Assembly: GCA_003520365.1 (NCBI GenBank)
Contig: DOUW01000509.1
Coordinates: forward strand, 1 to 6,198
Direction of reading: 5' to 3'
DNA length: 6,198 nt
Source: Massilia sp.
GTDB lineage: Bacteria > Pseudomonadota > Gammaproteobacteria > Burkholderiales > Burkholderiaceae_D
The translations under genes were made by a program, and so were the position numbers. The notes under the pieces were generated by a model. That model searched no databases. It was not told where the DNA came from and worked only from the letters and a program-made list of their open reading frames with translations. This document shows, in pieces, positions 1 to 5,318 of this stretch; position 1 is the stretch's first letter, and each line of letters opens with the position of its first letter.

Positions 1-1062
1 CTGGGCGGCGACGAGTTCGCCGTGGTGCTGCCGCGCCTGGATGCGCTGGCGGACGCCGAGGCGACCGCGGCCCGCATCGTCGAGGCGCTGGCGCGTCCCT
101 TCATCTTGCAGGGGCAGCAGCTGTTCGTCTCGGCCAGCGTCGGCATCGCCGGCTACCCGGAGGATGGCGCCACTGCCTCGGCCCTGCTGAAAAGCGCCGA
201 CACGGCCATGTACGGCGCCAAGAACAGCGGCCGCAACAACTACCGCTTCTACCTCGCCGAGATGCACGCGAACGCGGCCCAGCGCCTGCAGATCGAGACC
301 GACCTGCACCTGGCGCTCGAGCGCGGCGAGTTCGAACTGCACTACCAGCCCAAGCTGCGCCTGGACAGCGGCGCGGTGAGCGGCTTCGAGGCCCTGCTGC
401 GCTGGCGCCATCCCGAACGCGGCCTGGTCTCGCCGCTCGAATTCATCTCGATCCTGGAAGACACCGGCATGATCCTGCCGGTCGGCGAATGGGTGATCGA
501 AGAAGTCTGCCGCCAGCTCGGCGAATGGGCCCTCACGCTCGATCGCGTGCCGCCGGTGGCGATCAACCTGTCGGCGCGCCAGCTGGCCCAGCCCGGCCTG
601 CCCGAGACCGTGGGCGCGATCGTCGCCGCGGCCGGGATCGACCCGCGCCTGCTGGAATTCGAGCTGACCGAATCGATGCTGATGACCGACCCGGAAGCGG
701 CGGTGGCGATCCTTTCGCAGCTGAAGGCCCAGGGCATGCGCCTGTCGGTCGACGATTTCGGCACCGGTTACTCGAGCCTGGCCTACCTGAAGCGCTTCCC
801 GCTGGACGCGCTGAAGATCGACCGCACGTTCGTGCGCGACCTGCCGACCGACGGCGACGACGCCGCGATCACCAAGGCCGTCATCAGCCTGGCGCACAGC
901 CTGAACCTGAAAGTGGTGGCCGAGGGCGTCGAGACGATCGGCCACGTGCGCGCGCTGGAAGCCTACCAGTGCGACGAGATCCAGGGCTACTATGTCAGCC
1001 GCCCGCTGCCGCCGCAGGCCTGCGTGGCGCTGCTGGCGGAGCGGGCAGCGCTCGCGGCCTGA
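1..1062 (+). CDS. GGDEF-EAL domain protein (c-di-GMP synthesis/hydrolysis), 5' truncated by window edge
   Basis: This is the C-terminal 353 codons of a bifunctional-type cyclic-di-GMP protein. Its frame is already open at base 1, so the true start lies upstream. The first visible residues are L-GGDEF-A, the diguanylate cyclase signature, and the GGDEF half-domain runs to about codon 85 (DTAMYGAKNSGRNNY). An EAL phosphodiesterase domain follows from about codon 100 to the end. Its active-site set is visible in order: EALLRW (glutamate at base 388), INLSARQL, FELTES, DDFGTGYSS, LKIDRTFV, VAEGVE and IQGYYVSRPL. These are the metal-binding and catalytic positions of the family, so the EAL half should hydrolyse c-di-GMP. 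Whether the GGDEF half cyclises GTP or only binds it cannot be judged, because its N-terminal half, any RxxD inhibitory site and any sensor domain are outside the window. No clear U-tract terminator follows the TGA stop. Identification is firm; the direction of activity in the cell is inferred. Confidence 0.96.
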   Translation: MGGDEFAVVLPRLDALADAEATAARIVEALARPFILQGQQLFVSASVGIAGYPEDGATASALLKSADTAMYGAKNSGRNNYRFYLAEMHANAAQRLQIETDLHLALERGEFELHYQPKLRLDSGAVSGFEALLRWRHPERGLVSPLEFISILEDTGMILPVGEWVIEEVCRQLGEWALTLDRVPPVAINLSARQLAQPGLPETVGAIVAAAGIDPRLLEFELTESMLMTDPEAAVAILSQLKAQGMRLSVDDFGTGYSSLAYLKRFPLDALKIDRTFVRDLPTDGDDAAITKAVISLAHSLNLKVVAEGVETIGHVRALEAYQCDEIQGYYVSRPLPPQACVALLAERAALAA

Positions 1063-1095
1063 GACGCGTACCGGCGGGGCTGCGATACCACGGAT

Positions 1096-1125
1096 TCGCA
1101 GGGTGGGCACTTGTGCCCACGCGGC
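1096..1125 (+). repeat. REP-like palindromic element, copy 1
   Basis: An 8-bp perfect stem, GTGGGCAC (1103-1110) with GTGCCCAC (1113-1120), has a 2-base apparent loop. It is preceded by TCGCAG-G and followed by GCGGC. The same 30-base layout occurs on the opposite strand at 1217-1246, with 25 of 30 positions identical. The tetranucleotide just before the stem is GCAG here and GTAG in copy 2. A GTAG or GGAG head next to an imperfect palindrome is typical of REP elements mobilised by RAYT (TnpA-REP) transposases. Assignment to a REP family is an inference, as no RAYT gene is in the window. Confidence 0.7.
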
Positions 1126-1138
1126 CTCACTGGCCGCG
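1120..1138. repeat. GC-rich hairpin next to REP-like copy 1
   Basis: The arms CGCGGCC (1120-1126) and GGCCGCG (1132-1138) form a perfect 7-bp stem around the loop TCACT. It touches the base of REP-like copy 1, so the two hairpins cannot both form completely. No T-tract follows, so it is not a standard intrinsic terminator. It may be part of the REP/BIME unit or may only stabilise the 3' end of the upstream message. Confidence 0.45.
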
Positions 1139-1216
1139 CACCCGAACCGTTCGAATCCATGCCGGCTGCAGTGGCGTACCGACATTTTTGGCACATTTCG
1201 ACAGCTCGAATGCCGT

Positions 1217-1246
1217 GCCGCGTGGGCTCGAGAGCCCACGCTACGA
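1217..1246 (-). repeat. REP-like palindromic element, copy 2 (inverted)
   Basis: Read on the minus strand this is TCGTAG-C, then stem GTGGGCTC, two bases, stem GAGCCCAC, then GCGGC. It aligns without gaps to copy 1. One of the differences is a compensated stem pair: A-T in copy 1 is T-A in copy 2. This supports selection or a mobile origin for the hairpin rather than chance. The head is the classic GTAG. The inverted pair 91 bases apart resembles a BIME-type arrangement of REP elements. Confidence 0.7.
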
Positions 1247-1309
1247 GCCCCCTGCCTCCCCTCCTCCTCCACGGTGCCCTTCTCTTCTTCTTTCCCCTGT
1301 CTTTCAGGA

Positions 1310-1338
1310 TTGCATCTTGCGTTGTCGTGGCGTAGCAT
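1310..1338 (+). promoter_or_regulatory. possible sigma-70-type promoter for the peptide transporter gene
   Basis: TTGCAT (1310-1315) and TAGCAT (1333-1338) are separated by 17 bases. The -10 matches TATAAT at 4 of 6 positions (TA..AT) and the -35 matches TTGACA only at its first three. It lies about 50 bases before the transporter start, directly after a pyrimidine-rich tract. Spacing and position are right but the boxes are weak, and in GC-rich DNA such pairs arise by chance. Confidence 0.3.
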
Positions 1339-1380
1339 GCAACGCTTGCGCCGGACACGGGCCGGGCGCGCGTTCAACAA

Positions 1381-1386
1381 GGAGAG
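1381..1386 (+). promoter_or_regulatory. Shine-Dalgarno that fixes a TTG start
   Basis: GGAGAG stands three bases before the TTG at 1390 (five bases counted from the GGAG core). There is no ATG or GTG nearby with equal support. The next in-frame ATG is residue 15, which would cut into the N-terminal segment just before the first membrane helix. The TTG start is therefore preferred. Confidence 0.75.
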
Positions 1387-1389
1387 AAA

Positions 1390-2889
1390 TTGAAAACGGA
1401 AATCCTGCCGTACAGCCAGACCCGCTCGTTCATGACGGTGGCGCTGATCGAGTTGTGGGAGCGCTTCGGCTATTACGGCATGCAGGCGCTCATCGTGTAT
1501 TTCATGGTGCAGCGCATCGGCTTCGAAGACAGCCGCGCCAACCTGGTCTGGGGCGCCGCCGCGGCCCTGATCTACGTCGCGCCGGCCATCGGCGGCTGGA
1601 TCGGCGACAAGGTGCTCGGCACCCGCCGCTCCATGATCCTCGGCGGCATCATCCTGACGCTCGGCTACGCCCTGATGGCGGTGCCGACCGAAAACACCTG
1701 GTTCCTGTTCTCGGCGCTGGGCGTGATCGTGGTCGGCAACGGCCTGTTCAAGCCGAACACCGCCAACCTGGTGCGCAAGATCTATGAAGGCGACGATTCG
1801 AAGATCGACAGCGCCTTCACCATCTACTACATGGCCGTCAACGTCGGCTCGACCATCTCGATGCTGGCCACCCCGGCAATCAAGGACTACGTCAACGCCA
1901 CCTACGGCAACGAACTCGGCTGGCACGTCGCCTTCGCCGTCTGCAGCGTCGGCCTGGTGGTCGGTTTGCTGACCGTGATGATGATGCGCGCCACCATCCG
2001 CCACGTCGGCTCGCAGCCGGACGAACTGCCGCTCGACATGGGCAAGCTCGGCATGGTGCTGGCGGGCGGCGTGGTCGCCGTCGGCGTCTCGGCCGTGATC
2101 CTGCAGTACCAGAGCCTGGCGCGGATCTTCGTCTACCTGGCCGGCGTCGTGGTGCTGGGCATTTTCGCCCACCTGATCAGGAAGAGCGTACCGAGCGAGC
2201 GCGCCGGCCTGGTCGCCGCCCTGATCCTGACCCTGCAGACCGTGTTCTTCTTCATCTTCTACCAGCAGATGTCGACCTCGCTGTCGCTGTTCGCGCTGCG
2301 TAACGTCGACCTCGAATTCACCGTGCTGGGCGCCCACCTGTGGACCTGGTCGCCGGCCCAGTTCCAGGCCCTGAACGCGATCTGGATCATGGTCCTGAGC
2401 CCGATCCTTGCCTTCATGTACGCACGCGCCGGCCGTACCGGCTCGGACCTGTCGATCGCCGCCAAGTTCGCGCTGGGCTTCTCGGTGGTCGCGCTCGGCT
2501 TCTTCACCTACGGCTTCGCCGGTTCCTTCGCCGTGCACGGCCTGACCTCGTCGTGGATCATGATCGCCGGCTACGGCTTGTATTCGCTGGGCGAGCTACT
2601 GGTCTCGGGCCTGGGCCTGGCGATGGTCGCACGCTACGTGCCGGCGCGCATGGGCGGCTTCATGATGGGCGCCTATTTCGTCGCCACCGGTATCTCGCAG
2701 TACCTGGGCGGCGTGGTCGCCAACCTGGCCAGCGTCCCGCAAGGCATGACCGACCCGCTACAGACCCTGCCGATCTACACCGGCCTGTTCAACAAGCTGG
2801 GCATCGCGGCCGTGATCTGTACCCTGATCGCGCTGGCCGTGCTGCCGCTGATGCGGCGCCTGACCGCCGCCCACCACGCGCACCAGTAA
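1390..2889 (+). CDS. POT/PTR2-family proton-coupled peptide transporter (MFS)
   Basis: This inner-membrane transporter imports di- and tripeptides with protons. The 499-aa length is usual for bacterial POT proteins. The family marks are clear. The ExxERFxYY proton-coupling motif is at residues 21-29 (ELWERFGYY). GLFKPN at 118-123 carries the conserved TM4 lysine. The second PTR2 signature, FTIYYMAVNVGS, is at 143-154. A YQQMSTSLS stretch lies near 291-299, and GELLVSGLG around 401-409 carries the conserved TM10 glutamate. About a dozen or more hydrophobic helices are spread along the chain, with no truncation. The start is TTG, chosen because GGAGAG lies just upstream. A strong intrinsic terminator follows 14 bases after the stop, so the gene appears to be a single transcription unit. 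It is similar to the Dtp permeases of enterics, but the exact paralogue and substrate preference cannot be assigned from sequence alone. Confidence 0.96.
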   Translation: MKTEILPYSQTRSFMTVALIELWERFGYYGMQALIVYFMVQRIGFEDSRANLVWGAAAALIYVAPAIGGWIGDKVLGTRRSMILGGIILTLGYALMAVPTENTWFLFSALGVIVVGNGLFKPNTANLVRKIYEGDDSKIDSAFTIYYMAVNVGSTISMLATPAIKDYVNATYGNELGWHVAFAVCSVGLVVGLLTVMMMRATIRHVGSQPDELPLDMGKLGMVLAGGVVAVGVSAVILQYQSLARIFVYLAGVVVLGIFAHLIRKSVPSERAGLVAALILTLQTVFFFIFYQQMSTSLSLFALRNVDLEFTVLGAHLWTWSPAQFQALNAIWIMVLSPILAFMYARAGRTGSDLSIAAKFALGFSVVALGFFTYGFAGSFAVHGLTSSWIMIAGYGLYSLGELLVSGLGLAMVARYVPARMGGFMMGAYFVATGISQYLGGVVANLASVPQGMTDPLQTLPIYTGLFNKLGIAAVICTLIALAVLPLMRRLTAAHHAHQ

Positions 2890-2903
2890 GCGCGCGCTGA
2901 TCG

Positions 2904-2932
2904 AAGGGCCGGTTCGCCGGCCCTTTTCTTTT
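2904..2932 (+). terminator. intrinsic terminator after the peptide transporter
   Basis: A perfect 9-bp stem, AAGGGCCGG (2904-2912) with CCGGCCCTT (2917-2925), closes on a TTCG tetraloop and runs into TTTTCTTTT (2924-2932). It starts 14 bases after the transporter TAA. This is a textbook Rho-independent terminator reading rightward. The acetyltransferase ATG lies only 16 bases past the T-tract, so that gene needs read-through or a promoter overlapping this hairpin. Confidence 0.93.
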
Positions 2933-2948
2933 GCGAACGAGACGAACG

Positions 2949-3503
2949 ATGACGATACTGACGACCGACCGCCTGCGCCTGGAACCCTTCGACGAGCGTC
3001 ACCTCGACGGCCTATACGCGATGAACCGCCTGCCCGAAGTAATGCGTTTCATCTCGGGCCAGCCGGAAACGCTGGAACAGACCCGCGCCGCCATCGAGAT
3101 CGTCAAGGAACGCTGGGCGCTGTACGGTTTCTCCTGGTGGGCCTTCGTCGAGCGCGGCACCGGGCGCGTGATCGGCGCCGGCTGCATCCAGTACCTGGGC
3201 CGCGATCCAGCCAACCCGCACGAGATCGGCTGGCGCCTGGTGCCGGACAAGTGGGGCCAAGGTTTGGCGTCGGAGGCGGCGCGCGCCATGGCCGGCTGGG
3301 CCTTCGAGACGCTGGAGGCGCCGCTGCTGTGCGCGGTCTGCAAGCCGGCCAACCTGGATTCGGCCAGGGTGATGCAACGCCTGGGCATGCGCTACCGCGG
3401 CGAGGAAAGCTGGTACGACAGCCCGCACGCGGTGTACGAGATGAGTCGCGAGGAATGGCTGGCGCTGCCGCACGCTAGCGGGCGCGGCCATTCGGGCAGC
3501 TGA
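2949..3503 (+). CDS. GNAT-family N-acetyltransferase (RimJ/RimL-like)
   Basis: A 184-aa acetyl-CoA-dependent acetyltransferase, predicted cytoplasmic. It opens with the typical LTTDRLRLEPF strand. The acetyl-CoA binding loop is at residues 95-109 (WRLVPDKWGQGLASE, motif Q/RxxGxG/A), preceded by HEIGW. The C-terminal N-x-x-S-x-x-V-M-x-x-L-G-M segment (about 135-147) is characteristic of RimJ/RimL-type GNATs, which modify amino groups of proteins or small molecules; the acceptor cannot be predicted. The start is ATG 2949. An in-frame TTG at 2931 lies in the terminator T-tract and adds only six residues, so it was rejected. The ribosome site is weak (GAGACG). The 3' end overlaps the converging putative immunity gene by 29 bp, so the last residues (HASGRGHSGS) are encoded opposite that gene's end. 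This tail extends past the usual YEMSREEW ending and may be an acquired extension. Confidence 0.93.
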   Translation: MTILTTDRLRLEPFDERHLDGLYAMNRLPEVMRFISGQPETLEQTRAAIEIVKERWALYGFSWWAFVERGTGRVIGAGCIQYLGRDPANPHEIGWRLVPDKWGQGLASEAARAMAGWAFETLEAPLLCAVCKPANLDSARVMQRLGMRYRGEESWYDSPHAVYEMSREEWLALPHASGRGHSGS

Positions 3504-4218
3504 ACCGCGCCTGTCCTGTCGGCGCCGCGTTGCCGGGGAAAGCCTTGTTCCAGACCTGGAGGTCGCCCGGCTCTCGCCCAACGATGTCGGGGCTCAGCCC
3601 CACGTCGATCAGGAACAGGTTGGGCGGCTTCTCACCGGGCCAGCAGCCGTCCGTGCACTTGAGCCGGAAAACCATGCCGTATTTCTTTGGGACGCGCAAT
3701 TCCGCTGACTGGCTGTAGCCCGGCTCGAACATGCGCTGGTAAAGCCGCTTCTTGCCTTCCGGCGTCAGGTCGAACCACTTGCTGCCGTCCACAGTCCAGG
3801 GTTCCCAGCCGCCTGCCTTGAACTGGTTTTGCAGGTTCTCGAGGATGGAGACCGCCTGGTCGAAGGGCAGTTTGTCCAGCATGGGTGAAGTGGAAGCATC
3901 AGTAACGACATTCTGCGTGTAGCCGACCAGCGCAAACTTTGTCGGCGGCAGTATGAACCCATGCTGTGGGTCGTTGAAACATAGGATGACCGACGGTTCC
4001 GTGACGGCAGTAACGCCTGCCATGCCTGTTTCGGCTTCGGGAACCGCCGACCGTTGCAGCACGGGGTAGGTGGACGCTTTGACGACCTCGTCGAAACTTT
4101 GGCCAATCCGGAATATCAGCAAGGTTGGCACCGCCGGTGTGGGCGACCACCGCCAAACGCCGAGCCCGAGCACAACCGCAGCAGCTACCAGTATTGGCAC
4201 GAGATTCCACCGCTTCAT
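3475..4218 (-). CDS. putative T6SS immunity protein, membrane-anchored or exported
   Basis: A 247-aa protein starting MKRWN, with one hydrophobic segment at about residues 7-23. It is either an uncleaved inner-membrane anchor or a signal sequence, with the rest in the periplasm; no lipobox cysteine is seen. The body has IGQSFDEVVKASTYPV (about 38-53), PSVILCFNDPQHGF (75-88) and a TSPMLDKLPFDQAV region (110-122). The cysteines are C80, C188, C192 and C241. From memory, similar proteins occur beside T6SS effectors in Burkholderiales and are sometimes mislabelled as flagellar sigma factors; this could not be checked. The ATG overlaps the stop of the upstream effector gene (ATGA), and AGGAGG at 4228-4233 stands 9 bases before it, so translation is probably coupled. 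Being the last gene after PAAR and cargo, with envelope localisation, fits an immunity role against a toxin acting in the periplasm or membrane. The role is inference; the gene itself is well supported. Confidence 0.8.
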   Translation of the reverse strand: MKRWNLVPILVAAAVVLGLGVWRWSPTPAVPTLLIFRIGQSFDEVVKASTYPVLQRSAVPEAETGMAGVTAVTEPSVILCFNDPQHGFILPPTKFALVGYTQNVVTDASTSPMLDKLPFDQAVSILENLQNQFKAGGWEPWTVDGSKWFDLTPEGKKRLYQRMFEPGYSQSAELRVPKKYGMVFRLKCTDGCWPGEKPPNLFLIDVGLSPDIVGREPGDLQVWNKAFPGNAAPTGQARFSCPNGRAR

Positions 4219-4227
4219 CCTATGCCC

Positions 4228-4233
4228 CCTCCT
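4228..4233 (-). promoter_or_regulatory. Shine-Dalgarno for the immunity gene, inside the effector gene
   Basis: AGGAGG lies nine bases before ATG 4218 and encodes part of the effector's C-terminal Ala-Gly-rich tail. Together with the ATGA stop/start overlap it points to coupled translation of effector and immunity protein. If ribosomes stop early at 4634 because of the frameshift, this site would let the immunity protein still be made on its own. Confidence 0.7.
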
Positions 4234-4765
4234 GCGGCAATCTTGCGCAGAGACTCCTCAACATAGGGCAGCTCCCTGCTTCTCAACAACTCATCGAAAC
4301 GTTTCGCTGCCTTGAGGACAAACTTCATCCGCTCGTCCGCCAGCCAGAGTTTCGCATCTTTAAAGCGCGGAAAGTATGAGGTCCAGCCCTCTTTCGCCTT
4401 GCACTGCGCCGCCAGCGTAAGCTGCACCTCCATGTACACCCCGGACGGAAACCCTATTGCCCAAGCTAACTGGTTGTTGGCAAGTGCGTCCTGCATGCGC
4501 GGATCGTTGTACATGATCACTTGCAGAACATTGACCTGTTCATGGCGAGCCAGAAACTCAACGCTGCGCGCTAGATTTCCTTGTTCTATCTGTGCAAAGC
4601 CAGTGCGGATTTGGCCGAAGGGAAACCCGAACTTCAGCTGGCTCCCGACATCCCACCTGACCTTCCTGGCGATGGCCTGCCTGTTGGCGAGGTAGCGATC
4701 GAACTCCTTCGGCCCGCGCTCGATGTAGAAACGGTGCAGCGGATAGATGTCGAGAAAGAGATGCA

Positions 4766-4772
4766 GTTTCCC
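4766..4772 (-). other. G GGA AAC heptamer at the effector frameshift
   Basis: On the minus strand the upstream frame reads TCG GGA AAC, so the heptamer GGGAAAC is phased exactly as X XXY YYZ, a -1 slippery pattern. A slip here would join residues ending in GSGN to LHLFLDIY and continue to the 4215 stop. No strong stimulatory stem was found downstream; the best is a 5-bp CTCGA/TCGAG pairing with a long loop. No strong Shine-Dalgarno-like stimulator was seen upstream either. The site is real as sequence; its function is doubtful because the heptamer may be coincidental. Confidence 0.35.
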
Positions 4773-5318
4773 GAACCCAGGCGCTCGGCCATGTCGTCCG
4801 CACTGTTCCTGATCGTTGCCGGCATTGCGCTCATGCCGGCAGCGTCCGTGCTGCCGGCTGCCCAGTGCACGACCGCGCGCAGCTCGTCTCGGCTCTTCTC
4901 CGCCAGCTGTCGCGCATGGAGCAAACCGCAGCCGACCTGTTTCGACGCGAACGCCGCCAGGCCCGCCCACTGGAAACGGTTGTCGGCCAGCCATAGTTTT
5001 GCGTAGGCCGCGTTAATGCGCCGGTTGCGCTCAGTGCCGTCCGCGATGAAGGCACCGTCGAGCTTGACGATGTCCTCGGCCTCCTTCTGGAAAGTCAGCC
5101 ACAAGTGCTCGGCGCTCAGCTGGTAACTGGCGATCCCCATTTCCACTGTCGCAGCCGGCCCGACATAGTGATGCACCCGACAGTCCTTGACCGGTTTGAG
5201 GTTCTGGCCAACAGCGATGCCGTGGTATTTGTGTTTTGGGAAATCGGGGTTGGGCTTACCAGGGACGTAGGTGGTCGGCATGGGCGTTCCTCATGGACAG
5301 CGGACCGTGCGAATGAGA

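Larger units (their letters stand above)
1063..1389. other. 327-base intergenic region with hairpins and transporter leader
   Basis: No convincing gene is present here; the short open frames lack a good start and family-like composition. From left to right it holds a REP-like hairpin (1096-1125), a GC-rich hairpin (1120-1138), an inverted second REP-like copy (1217-1246), a pyrimidine-rich tract (about 1248-1306), a possible promoter (1310-1338) and the Shine-Dalgarno of the transporter (1381-1386). The hairpins near the EAL stop may help end or stabilise that transcript, but none is followed by a run of T. Confidence 0.8.
4215..5281 (-). pseudogene. putative T6SS cargo effector, interrupted by a -1 frameshift
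   Basis: From ATG 5281, with GAGGA six bases upstream, the frame gives a plausible protein for about 169 residues (MPTTYVPGK...ADDMAERLG). It then turns into Ser/Thr/Arg-rich shadow sequence and stops at 4634, 215 aa in all. From about 4775 another minus frame continues sensibly (FGKLHLFLDIYPLHRFYIERG...) to TGA 4215. Adding one G to the GGG run at 4776-4778 gives LGFGKLHLF and a single 355-aa protein. No signal peptide, clear membrane helix or catalytic signature such as GxSxG is visible. Notable stretches are WAGLAAFASKQVGCGLLHA (about 106-123) and LAWAIGFPSGVYMEVQLTL (about 272-290). I faintly recall DUF2515-type proteins with similar N-terminal stretches, unverified. It lies 37 bases after the PAAR gene and overlaps the putative immunity gene by 4 bases, which suggests a delivered toxin. 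Decay, a sequencing indel or programmed frameshifting are all possible; the toxic activity is unknown. Confidence 0.75.

Noticed and set aside
1111..1393. Short open frames in the region before the transporter as small genes
   Set aside because: They run through the REP-like hairpins and pyrimidine tract, have no convincing ribosome site, and overlap the transporter leader.
489..1787. A long + strand open frame of 432 codons crossing the EAL gene, the intergenic region and the transporter
   Set aside because: It is Arg/Pro/Gly-rich shadow sequence in another frame of two well-identified genes and has no family-like segment.
2931..2948. TTG at 2931 as start of the acetyltransferase
   Set aside because: It lies in the terminator T-tract, has no ribosome site, and adds six residues (with three Arg) that are not part of the family N-terminus; ATG 2949 directly precedes the typical TILTTDRLRL start.
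4634..4803. The tail of the 0-frame after the heptamer as a genuine effector C-terminus
   Set aside because: It is Ser/Thr/Arg/Gly-rich with no hydrophobic pattern, while the alternative frame over the same bases gives well-structured sequence and reaches the immunity overlap.
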